Positions 44,327-51,542 of a DNA stretch of 64,000 bases are shown here, one piece after another. The DNA comes from Thermohalobaculum sp039821125 (GTDB lineage: Bacteria; Pseudomonadota; Alphaproteobacteria; Rhodobacterales; Rhodobacteraceae), in contig JBCBOR010000001.1 of the NCBI GenBank assembly GCA_039821125.1, positions 154,266 to 218,265 of the forward strand. The letters run 5' to 3'. A program made the translations under genes and the position numbers. Below the pieces are notes generated by a model. The model saw only the letters and a program-made list of their open reading frames with translations. It was not told the origin of the DNA and did not search any database. Each line of letters opens with the position of its first letter. The stretch's first letter is position 1.

Positions 44327-44767
44327 ATGAGTGTCACCATCCGCCCGGTCGAGGCCCGGGACGAGGCCGAATGGCGCGTGCTCTGGACCGGATATCTCAC
44401 CTTCTACGAGACATCCGTCCCCGAGGAGGTCTACCAGACCACGTTTGCGCGCCTCCTGTCCGACGATCCCAACGAGTTCCATGGTCTGGTGGCCGAACGC
44501 GACGGTGTGCTGATCGGGCTGACGCATTACCTTTTTCACCGGCACTGCTGGCGGATCGAGAAGGTGATCTATCTGCAGGATCTGTTCGTGTCCGAGGCCG
44601 CCCGCGGCACCGGCGCGGGGCGCGCGCTGATCGAGGCGGTCTATGCCGCCGGCGATGCAGCGGGCTGCCCGACGGTCTACTGGCTGACGCAGGACTTCAA
44701 TGCGACCGCACGCCAGCTCTATGACCGCATCGCCACAGTGACGCCCTTCATCAAATACAATCGGTGA
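44327..44767 (+). CDS. GNAT family N-acetyltransferase
   Basis: 146 residues. The GNAT core is visible: VIYLQDLFVSEAARGTGAGRALIEAVYAAGDAAGC contains the R-G-x-G-x-G/A acetyl-CoA loop. The C-terminal TQDFNATARQLYDRIA matches motif B. It starts right after the PhnZ-like stop, so they are co-transcribed; it may acetylate an amine made or used by that enzyme, but the acceptor is unknown. Confidence 0.9.
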   Translation: MSVTIRPVEARDEAEWRVLWTGYLTFYETSVPEEVYQTTFARLLSDDPNEFHGLVAERDGVLIGLTHYLFHRHCWRIEKVIYLQDLFVSEAARGTGAGRALIEAVYAAGDAAGCPTVYWLTQDFNATARQLYDRIATVTPFIKYNR

Positions 44768-46125
44768 GCATGGTGCGGCTGGCGGCGGGGCTTCTCGCCA
44801 TCCTGACCTTGGCGGCCTGCCTGCCTGCTGGACCGTTTGCCCGCAGCGACCCCTATGCGGCAGGTCCACAACCGGGCTTTCCGCGCCTCGGCACCGCGCT
44901 GCCTGCCGGCCATACGCGCTACAGCCATGACAGCCTTGCGGATCTGCTCACCCGGTTGACCCATGACCTGGAATGGGGGGCGCGGCGGCGCAACCTCGTG
45001 CGGTACGAGGCACCGATCTCGGTCAGCCTGTCAGGGCCCGGCGCGGCGCAGTACACGGCCTTTGTCGGGCGCTACCTGTCCGAGATCCGCGGGCGCACAG
45101 GGATCGACATTGCGCTTGCATCGCGGGCTAATCGGCCAATCACACCCAATCTGCTTGTGCAGTTCATCCCCGGCAGCGAGTTCCGCAGCGAACTGCCCGA
45201 GCATGTCTGCGTCGTGGCCCCGGGGCGTCTGAGCTGGCCCCGGTTCCGCACAGCGCCCAAGCAGTTTGGCGGACAGGCCTTCGAGACCCAGCGCCGGGTC
45301 GATGCGATGTCCGTGTTCATCCCCGATACGCTCGAGCCCTACCTCGCCAGGACCTGTCTGATCGAGGAGATCGCGCAAGCGCTTGGCCCTGCGAACGATC
45401 TCTACGGCCTCGGCCCGTCGATCTTCAACGATGATGGCGCGCATATCTGGCCGACGCGGCTGGATTATCTGATGCTGCAGGTGCTCTACGCGCCGGAGAT
45501 GCGCACAGGCCTGTCGCGGCGCGAGACGCGCGATGCTGCGCGCCGCGCACTCGTCCGGCTGAACCCGCAGGGTGCCGGTGCATCGCCCCTGCCCCGGCTA
45601 CGCCAGCGCGACATGAAACGCTGGGCCAAGGAAATCGCGACCGTGTTCGACCGCTCCAACGGCACGTCGACACGGCAACAGGCGGCACGCGCCGCCGTCG
45701 GCATCGCCAGCAGCCGTGCGCCCGGCAGTGCCTACCATTGTCGTGCCCTCGCCGCGCTGGTCCGGGTAACGGGCGATACACCCGACAAGGCTCTCGCTGC
45801 GATAGACCGTGCGCTTCAGGTCTGCACCCGGGCGCATGGACCGAATGATATCCGAATCACCCGGCTCAAGCTTGATCGCGCGCGGATGCTGTTTGCCCGC
45901 GGGGATCATCGCGAGGCCGCAATCACGCTCGAGCCGCTCGAGACCCCGCTGGCCGCGCATGGCCAGGATGAACGCCTCGTGGCCTTCTACGCCTTGCAAG
46001 CGGCCAGCCTGCGCGCCATACAGCAGTCCAAACGAAGTTTCGAGGCCCGCCGCCGCGCGGGCGAATGGGGCGCCTATGCCCTTGGCAGCGACCATCCGGA
46101 CGTGGCGCGGTGGCTGTCCCAGTAA
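44764..46125 (+). CDS. DUF2927 lipoprotein with C-terminal helical repeats
   Basis: 453 residues with a lipobox (LTLAAC). The DUF2927 region spans roughly 70-260, including CLIEEIAQALGPANDLYGLGPSIFNDDG. The last 150 residues form TPR-like helices (AYHCRALAALVRVTGDTPDKALAAIDRALQVC, ARMLFARGDHREAAITLEPLE). The GTG start overlaps the acetyltransferase stop by 4 bases; an ATG 6 bases on is an equally good start. DUF2927 proteins are envelope proteins of Rhodobacterales with no assigned role; the metalloprotease-like region has no clear metal motif here. Confidence 0.8.
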   Translation: MSMVRLAAGLLAILTLAACLPAGPFARSDPYAAGPQPGFPRLGTALPAGHTRYSHDSLADLLTRLTHDLEWGARRRNLVRYEAPISVSLSGPGAAQYTAFVGRYLSEIRGRTGIDIALASRANRPITPNLLVQFIPGSEFRSELPEHVCVVAPGRLSWPRFRTAPKQFGGQAFETQRRVDAMSVFIPDTLEPYLARTCLIEEIAQALGPANDLYGLGPSIFNDDGAHIWPTRLDYLMLQVLYAPEMRTGLSRRETRDAARRALVRLNPQGAGASPLPRLRQRDMKRWAKEIATVFDRSNGTSTRQQAARAAVGIASSRAPGSAYHCRALAALVRVTGDTPDKALAAIDRALQVCTRAHGPNDIRITRLKLDRARMLFARGDHREAAITLEPLETPLAAHGQDERLVAFYALQAASLRAIQQSKRSFEARRRAGEWGAYALGSDHPDVARWLSQ

Positions 46126-46135
46126 GGGAGCGGGC

Positions 46136-46312
46136 ATGGTCGTCGCGCTAATTCTGGCTGCCATCTTCGGCGCCATCGGCTGGATGCGCGCGGCGCGCCG
46201 CGGCGGCACCCAGGCAGACAAACTGCAATACGCCCTCGCCCACGGCTTCGCCGCGTTTGTCGTCGGTATGGTCGGGATGACGGTCGCTGGGCATATGGGC
46301 CTGTTGGGGTGA
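46136..46312 (+). CDS. Small membrane protein (58 residues)
   Basis: ATG at 46136 with AAGGGAG 7 bases upstream and stop at 46312. Two hydrophobic helices (VVALILAAIFGAIGWM and FAAFVVGMVGMTVAGHM) flank a basic loop (RAARRGG). It sits between the DUF2927 gene and the CoxE-like gene, 10 bases before the latter. Likely a real two-helix membrane peptide, function unknown. It is hidden in a longer overlapping open frame whose first part is not a gene. Confidence 0.7.
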   Translation: MVVALILAAIFGAIGWMRAARRGGTQADKLQYALAHGFAAFVVGMVGMTVAGHMGLLG

Positions 46313-46322
46313 GGCAAGGCAC

Positions 46323-47510
46323 ATGTTTCTGAACCTGTTCTTCAAGCTCAAGGAAGCCAAGGTCCCGGTCAGCCTGCGCGAGCATCTCACGCTGCTCGAA
46401 GCGATGGACCACGGGCTGGCGATGTACGATGTCGAGGAGTTCTACTTCCTCGCCCGGTCCGCTCTGGTGAAGGACGAGCGCCATCTCGACCGCTTCGATC
46501 AGGTCTTCGCGCATGTGTTCAAGGGGCTCGAGACGGTCTCGGGCAGCGCGGACGGGGTCGAGACGATGGACCTGCCCGAGGAATGGCTGCGCAAGATGGC
46601 CGAGAAGCATCTCAGCCCCGAGGAGATGAAGGAAATCGAATCCCTTGGCGGCTGGGACAAGCTGATGGAGACGCTGAAAAAGCGTCTGGAAGAACAGCAG
46701 GGCCGCCATCAGGGCGGCTCGAAATGGATCGGCACGGCGGGCACGTCGCCCTTCGGTGCCTATGGCTACAATCCCGAGGGCGTGCGCATCGGCCAGCACG
46801 AGAGCCGCCATCGCCGCGCAGTCAAGGTCTGGGACAAGCGCCAGTTCCGCAATCTCGACGACACGGTGGAACTTGGCACCCGCAACATCAAGGTCGCCCT
46901 CAAACGCCTGCGCCGCTGGGCGCGCGACGGGGCGGCGGACGAGTTGGATCTCGATGGCACCATCCGCTCGACAGCCGAGCACGGCTACCTCGACGTGAAA
47001 ACCCGTCCCGAGCGGCGCAACGCGGTCAAGGTGCTGATGCTGTTCGATATCGGCGGCTCGATGGATGACCACATCAAGGTGGTCGAGGAGCTGTTCTCGG
47101 CCGCGCGCACCGAGTTCAAGCACCTCGAATACTACTACTTCCACAACTGCCTCTACGAGGGCGTCTGGCGCGACAACCGCCGCCGTTGGGATGAACAAAC
47201 CCCGACCTGGGAGGTGCTGAACACCTACGGTCCGGATTACAAACTGGTGATCGTCGGCGATGCCTCGATGTCGCCCTACGAGATCATCTACCCCGGCGGC
47301 GCCAACGAGCACTGGAACCCCGAGGCGGGCGAGGTCTGGCTGCGCCGCGCCCTGAACCAGTGGCCGTCCTCGATCTGGATCAACCCGGTCCCCGAGAAGC
47401 ACTGGAAGTACACCCAATCGATTGGGATGATCCGCGAGATCATGTCCGAACGCATGTTTCCCATGACCCTCAGCGGCCTCGACGCGGCAACCAAGGAACT
47501 GAGCCGCTAG
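46323..47510 (+). CDS. CoxE-type VWA-domain protein, MoxR partner
   Basis: 395 residues. The N-terminal helical region (PVSLREHLTLLEAMDHG) and a middle DUF58/CoxE region precede a VWA domain at about 230-390. The MIDAS site is DIGGSMDDH, a D-x-G-x-S form usual in CoxE. GDASMSPYEI and the FPMTLSGLDAAT tail are characteristic. With the MoxR ATPase at 41817 it should form a cofactor-insertion chaperone. A single-protein fusion of both is common; here they are separate genes 3.7 kb apart. Confidence 0.9.
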   Translation: MFLNLFFKLKEAKVPVSLREHLTLLEAMDHGLAMYDVEEFYFLARSALVKDERHLDRFDQVFAHVFKGLETVSGSADGVETMDLPEEWLRKMAEKHLSPEEMKEIESLGGWDKLMETLKKRLEEQQGRHQGGSKWIGTAGTSPFGAYGYNPEGVRIGQHESRHRRAVKVWDKRQFRNLDDTVELGTRNIKVALKRLRRWARDGAADELDLDGTIRSTAEHGYLDVKTRPERRNAVKVLMLFDIGGSMDDHIKVVEELFSAARTEFKHLEYYYFHNCLYEGVWRDNRRRWDEQTPTWEVLNTYGPDYKLVIVGDASMSPYEIIYPGGANEHWNPEAGEVWLRRALNQWPSSIWINPVPEKHWKYTQSIGMIREIMSERMFPMTLSGLDAATKELSR

Positions 47511-47599
47511 TTGGTAAGTTTGATCAGCGCCAGTTGAACCTGGGAGGGTCGGACCTCATCTCGCCTGTGGACGCGGAACCGGGGTGGTGACGATCCGAT

Positions 47600-47983
47600 A
47601 TGGACTTTCAAATCGTACTCAACTGCCAGATCTTTGTCGTCACCTGGATCACGGCCTCGCATCTCAAGCAGGACACCAAGATAATCTTGGTCGCTTTGAT
47701 CTTTATCTTGTCAGTTCCAGGCTCGGTCGCGTGGATCTATTTCACCATGACCGAGCAAGAAGCTGCCTCGGGCGGGGGCCTCGCATATGTACTACTCCCG
47801 CCATGGGTTGCCTTCGCAACTGCTTGCGCAATCGGGTGGGGTATTATTGTAAAGTTGGTTACCGGTGGTTTTGAGACAAGTGACCCTCCAGCAGAGTCAG
47901 GCGGAGCATCGAAGTTCGTTGTGGTCATGCTCGCCGCAGCCCCATCGCTTCTCCTCTCAGCACCGATCTTGACCGGCACGTGA
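47600..47983 (+). CDS. Hypothetical membrane protein
   Basis: 127 residues with about three to four transmembrane helices (IVLNCQIFVVTWITA, IILVALIFILSVPGSVAWIYF, WVAFATACAIGWGIIVKLV, FVVVMLAAAPSLLLSAPIL). Codon use is less GC-biased than its neighbours (ATA, TTA and AGT codons occur), which may mark recent acquisition. No homologous family is recognised. Confidence 0.55.
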   Translation: MDFQIVLNCQIFVVTWITASHLKQDTKIILVALIFILSVPGSVAWIYFTMTEQEAASGGGLAYVLLPPWVAFATACAIGWGIIVKLVTGGFETSDPPAESGGASKFVVVMLAAAPSLLLSAPILTGT

Positions 47984-48063
47984 GACTTCGGTCGTGGCCA
48001 TAAAACCGACAGAACCGTCGCGTTTAACGCATACTGAGCAAGCAGATTGAGTGCGCGAACAAC

Positions 48064-48783
48064 ATGGCTGCCAAAGACGATGATCCGACAAACGGCATGG
48101 ATGCAGGGCAGCGGCGGGTGCATCTGCACCAGATCTCTGGCTGGCTCTGGCTGATCGGGTTGCCCGGGTGCATGGCCATCGGCGCGCTGGTCTTCGTGAT
48201 CAAGCTGCAGTTCGGCGCGACCTACTCGGCGATTGTCGATCTCGGATTGTTCTTCGTGATCGGTCTGGCGCTGGAGGTGAAGCTCTACGCGCGGCTGACC
48301 CGCTGGCAACTCGCACTCGGGCCGGAGGGGACATGGATGGATCGGGCGCTGCGCGGACGCCTCGGGCTGTTGAAGATCGAAGCCTGTCTCGAAGCGAACC
48401 CGGGCCTGGGCGCTGCAGTCGGAAAAGGCACGGGCTATCCGGTCCTGAAGCGCTATTTCATGCTCGCCCGGCTGGCGGGGCATTGGGGCGATCTGGCACT
48501 GCTTGGTCTGACCGCAACGGTGGTTCTCTCCCAGCGATATGTCGATCCGAAGTGGGCCTGCCAGATGCTTTCGTTCGCGTTCATCGGGTTTCGCCTGTGG
48601 CTGATTCAGCATGCAGCCAACCATTTTGCCGAGATGCAGCACGGCGGGTTGAGCGAAGACCTGATGGCGCGGTTCGATGATCTGGACGAGGTCGAGCAGG
48701 CCCAACGCCTGACCGACGCCGAGCGGCATCTGGCCGGGTCGTTTTCTCTCCTGAACCCGTTTGGGCGCGCGCATTCGGTCTGA
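48064..48783 (+). CDS. Hypothetical membrane protein
   Basis: 239 residues. Two N-terminal helices (SGWLWLIGLPGCMAIGALVFVI, VDLGLFFVIGLALEVKLYA) precede a soluble middle of about 60 residues and two more helices (LALLGLTATVVLS, LSFAFIGFRLWLIQ). The acidic C-terminus (LSEDLMARFDDLDEVEQAQRLTDAE) may be cytoplasmic. Function not recognised; no enzyme motif. Confidence 0.65.
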   Translation: MAAKDDDPTNGMDAGQRRVHLHQISGWLWLIGLPGCMAIGALVFVIKLQFGATYSAIVDLGLFFVIGLALEVKLYARLTRWQLALGPEGTWMDRALRGRLGLLKIEACLEANPGLGAAVGKGTGYPVLKRYFMLARLAGHWGDLALLGLTATVVLSQRYVDPKWACQMLSFAFIGFRLWLIQHAANHFAEMQHGGLSEDLMARFDDLDEVEQAQRLTDAERHLAGSFSLLNPFGRAHSV

Positions 48784-48839
48784 CCGAAGACATCTTCTTT
48801 TCTGCGGACGGTACAGCCATCCCGTGCTAGCCTGCCACG

Positions 48840-49619
48840 ATGGCCACTCTCGTACCGACCCTCGGCAGACGACTGGTTTGCGGCATGCTTGCACTGGCCT
48901 GCGTTGCCCTTCATGGCGGCTCGGCACAGGCAGAGACCGACCGCCGGGTCTCGCTGGAGCTGGTGCTGCTGGCCGATGCGACGGGATCGATCGACGATGC
49001 CGAGATCCGCTTCCAGCGTCAGGGCTATGCCGAGGCGATCACGGATCCCGCCGTCATCGATGCCATCATCCACAGCGGCTTTGGCGCCATCGCGCTGACC
49101 TATGTCGAGTGGGCCGACGCGCTGTCGCAGGACACCATCGTCCCATGGACACGGATCGATGGGGAGGAGAGCGCCCGCGCCTTCGCCGCCGCATTGCTGC
49201 CGCCGCCGCGCCGCGCCTGGGGGCGCAACGCGATCGGCTCGGCCCTGCTGACGGGCAAACAGCTGATCGAGAGCAACGCCTATGAGGGCCTGCGCAAGGT
49301 GATCGACCTCTCGGCCGACAGCGCCAACAACTGGAACGGCCCGAGCATCGAAGACGCCCGCGCCGAGGTCCTGGCCGCAGGGATCACCATCAACGGTCTG
49401 GCCGTGCTCTGCCGGGGCTGCAACGGCCCACCGGTGAGCTACAATCTGGAGACGGCCTTTCGCGACATGATCATTGGTGGGCCGGGCGCGTTCGTCGTGG
49501 CCGCCGAGAATGCCGAGACCTTCGCGGCGGCCGTCCGCCGCAAGCTGATCCTGGAGATCGCGGGCAAGACACCGGCGCACCAGTGGGCCGAAGCGTCGAG
49601 ATCCTCGGGCCGGTACTGA
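48840..49619 (+). CDS. DUF1194 VWA-like periplasmic protein
   Basis: 259 residues. Signal peptide ends near SAQAET; the DUF1194 domain begins VSLELVLLADATGSIDDAEIRFQRQGYA, where D-A-T-G-S is a VWA MIDAS-like site. Cysteines in LCRGCNGPP may form a disulphide. DUF1194 proteins are exported single-domain VWA proteins of alphaproteobacteria that probably bind a divalent ion or partner; no function is established. The stop lies 20 bases before the 11-bp repeat array. Confidence 0.85.
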   Translation: MATLVPTLGRRLVCGMLALACVALHGGSAQAETDRRVSLELVLLADATGSIDDAEIRFQRQGYAEAITDPAVIDAIIHSGFGAIALTYVEWADALSQDTIVPWTRIDGEESARAFAAALLPPPRRAWGRNAIGSALLTGKQLIESNAYEGLRKVIDLSADSANNWNGPSIEDARAEVLAAGITINGLAVLCRGCNGPPVSYNLETAFRDMIIGGPGAFVVAAENAETFAAAVRRKLILEIAGKTPAHQWAEASRSSGRY

Positions 49620-49638
49620 CACCGACAGCGCGACTTTC

Positions 49639-49716
49639 TGTCCATACACTTGCCATACGCATGCGGGACGGCTGCCATACGAGTGCGGTACGGGTGCCAT
49701 ACGCTTGCCATACGGG
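49639..49716. repeat. Tandem 11-bp repeat array
   Basis: Six exact-length 11-base units run from 49651 to 49716. Four are TGCCATACG plus two variable bases, and two are TGCGG-x-ACGG plus one base; a degenerate 12-base unit precedes them at 49639. The array sits in the convergent gap between the DUF1194 and VOC genes. The unit equals about one helical turn, so identical faces of the DNA are repeated. Confidence 0.8.
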
Positions 49717-49762
49717 GTGGATCCCAGCCCCAGGGGTTAACTGTTGCTTTTGGCGCAAAGGT

Positions 49763-50308
49763 TCAGACCTCGGTAACCACCGCCTCCGCAAGGATCGCAT
49801 CAAGGTCGAGCGGCGCATTGACCATCGCGAGATGTCCGTTGGCGTCCACGGGCCACTCGGTTTGCGGCTTGTCCCTGTAGAGTTCGACGCCATTGCCGTC
49901 GGGGTCGTCGAAGTAGACAGCCTCGCTGACACCGTGGTCGGCCTTGCCCGTGATCGGCACGCCCGCGGCAACCACGCGACCGAGCGCTGCGCCAAGAGCG
50001 GCGCGCGTCGGGAACAGAAACGCCGTATGGTACAAGCCGGTGTGCCCGGCAGGTGGCGGGGTACCACCCCTGCTCTCCCAGGTGTTCAGTCCGATATGAT
50101 GATGATAGCCATCGGCCGACAGGAACGCTGCCTGATCGCCATAGCGCTGCATGACGTCAAAGCCGAGCACACCGGAATAGAACGCGATCGCCCGGTCGAG
50201 ATCGGCCACGCGCAGATGGACATGCCCGACGATGGCCCCGGTCGCCGCGGGGTCAGCGGTCTCGACGGGCGGGATGGTTGGGACGGTGGGGCGTGCAGTA
50301 TCGGACAT
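49763..50308 (-). CDS. VOC family (glyoxalase/dioxygenase-fold) protein
   Basis: 181 residues. A single VOC pair of beta-alpha-beta-beta-beta units covers residues 28-150: GHVHLRVADLDRAIAFYSGVLGFDV, then AFLSADGYHHHIGLNTWESRGG, then LYHTAFLFP and VYFDDPDGNGVELYRD. Metal residues (His30, His 90s, Glu in VELY) are in place. It resembles catechol-dioxygenase-like CatE proteins of one domain plus a leader. Substrate unknown. Confidence 0.85.
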   Translation of the reverse strand: MSDTARPTVPTIPPVETADPAATGAIVGHVHLRVADLDRAIAFYSGVLGFDVMQRYGDQAAFLSADGYHHHIGLNTWESRGGTPPPAGHTGLYHTAFLFPTRAALGAALGRVVAAGVPITGKADHGVSEAVYFDDPDGNGVELYRDKPQTEWPVDANGHLAMVNAPLDLDAILAEAVVTEV

Positions 50309-50450
50309 GGCCTGGTCCTTTCTCTGGTATCTTCGGGGTGTGGTGACCTTAGCGTCGCAGGGCAGGCGAACCCAGATGCCTGCGCTGAAAACAGAGTTGT
50401 GCGATCGGCAAAGACGGCAGGGACGTGACGGGGCGCAGGCAGCGCCCTAT

Positions 50451-51194
50451 ATGTTCGGCATGATCAAGTTCCTCTTCCCGATTTTGTTGATCGCCGCGAT
50501 GGTCGTCTTCTGGAAGATCCGGGCGCAAAGCTCGGGCCACGCGTTGCGTGGGAAGTCCCGGCCCTTGCAGAACGACCAGCTCGAAGCGATGTTCGCCCGG
50601 CTTGCCAATGCTGCTGGGATCGACCGGGTCGAGGTGCGTCTGCTCGAGGACAGCGGCATCAACGGGCTCGCGACCGATACGGGCGAGATCTACGTGACCG
50701 AGGGGTTGCTTGAGCAGTTCCGCACCGGCGCCGTCTCGGCGCGAGAGATCGCCTCGGTCGCGGCGCATGAGATGGGGCATCTGGCGCTGGGGCACATGAA
50801 ACGGCGCATGGTCGAGGTCGCGGGCCGTCAGGCGGCGCACATCGTGCTCGGGGCCGTGGTCGGGCGCATCATCCCGTTCTTCGGCCACTACGTCGTAGCC
50901 TGGCTGCTGAACCTGGTCACCGCGAAGCTCTCGCGCCGTGACGAGTTCGAGGCAGACGCCTATGCCACTGCGCTGATGGTGCGTTCAGGCCTTGGGGCAG
51001 AAGCACAGGCGACGCTGCTCGAGAAACTGCCGAAACTGATCCCGGGTGCATCGGCGCCGCAGGCCGTGAGCTGGCTGGCCAGCCATCCACCTGTTGACGA
51101 GAGAGCCACTGCGATACGCGCAAATGCCGAACGCTGGCAGGACCACGCGCCCATGCCAGCACAGCGACCGACACCGGAAGGGGGACAGACATGA
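50451..51194 (+). CDS. Membrane M48 metalloprotease
   Basis: 247 residues from the ATG at 50451. The N-terminal helix (MIKFLFPILLIAAMVVFW) is followed by the zinc motif in SVAAHEMGHLALGHMKR, the third ligand Glu in RRDEFEADAYA, and two hydrophobic segments (AAHIVLGAVVGRIIPFF, HYVVAWLLNLV). Related to Loi and HtpX-type proteases that degrade or mature envelope proteins. Its stop overlaps the pterin dehydratase start (ATGA). The upstream open frame (to 50232) lacks homology and runs through the VOC gene. Confidence 0.9.
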   Translation: MFGMIKFLFPILLIAAMVVFWKIRAQSSGHALRGKSRPLQNDQLEAMFARLANAAGIDRVEVRLLEDSGINGLATDTGEIYVTEGLLEQFRTGAVSAREIASVAAHEMGHLALGHMKRRMVEVAGRQAAHIVLGAVVGRIIPFFGHYVVAWLLNLVTAKLSRRDEFEADAYATALMVRSGLGAEAQATLLEKLPKLIPGASAPQAVSWLASHPPVDERATAIRANAERWQDHAPMPAQRPTPEGGQT

Positions 51195-51457
51195 CCGACA
51201 TTCCACAGGAACTCAGCACCGCCGGATGGACCCGCTCGGATGACGGAAAGGCAATCGAGAAAACCTTCCGCTTCAAGGGCTTTCCAGACGCATTGGCCTG
51301 GATGGTTCGCGCAGGGTTCGCCGCCGAGGCCATGAACCATCACCCGGAATGGCGCAACGTCTACAACCGGGTCGAGGTCCGGATGACGACCCACGACGCG
51401 GGCGGTTTGACTGGCCTGGATTTCGACCTCGCAACGAAAATGGAAGCGCTGGTCTGA
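51191..51457 (+). CDS. phhB: 4a-hydroxytetrahydrobiopterin dehydratase (PCD/DCoH)
   Basis: 88 residues, slightly short but complete. The catalytic EAMNHHPEWRNVYNRVEV segment carries the His-His-Pro site and the Asn/Tyr/Arg neighbours; the C-terminal strand FDLATKMEAL is typical. It dehydrates 4a-hydroxy-tetrahydropterin to recycle the cofactor, usually of phenylalanine hydroxylase, which is not in this window. Translationally coupled to the M48 protease. Confidence 0.93.
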   Translation: MTDIPQELSTAGWTRSDDGKAIEKTFRFKGFPDALAWMVRAGFAAEAMNHHPEWRNVYNRVEVRMTTHDAGGLTGLDFDLATKMEALV

Positions 51458-51542
51458 CCGGCCCGCGGGGCGGCAAACGCCCATCCGGGCAGTCAAGGGA
51501 CGGCTTGAGCAAAGCCGCGTCGCAGCCGCCCTCAGTTTGATC

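Noticed and set aside
45809..46135. N-terminal part of the open frame ending at 46312
   Set aside because: Overlaps the DUF2927 gene in another frame and is Arg/Ser/Pro-rich; only the last 58 codons with their own ribosome site look real.
49639..49716. CRISPR array
   Set aside because: Units are 11 bases with no spacers and no cas genes.
50232..50450. N-terminal extension of the M48 protease
   Set aside because: Runs antisense through the VOC gene and its promoter; the membrane helix begins at the ATG at 50451.
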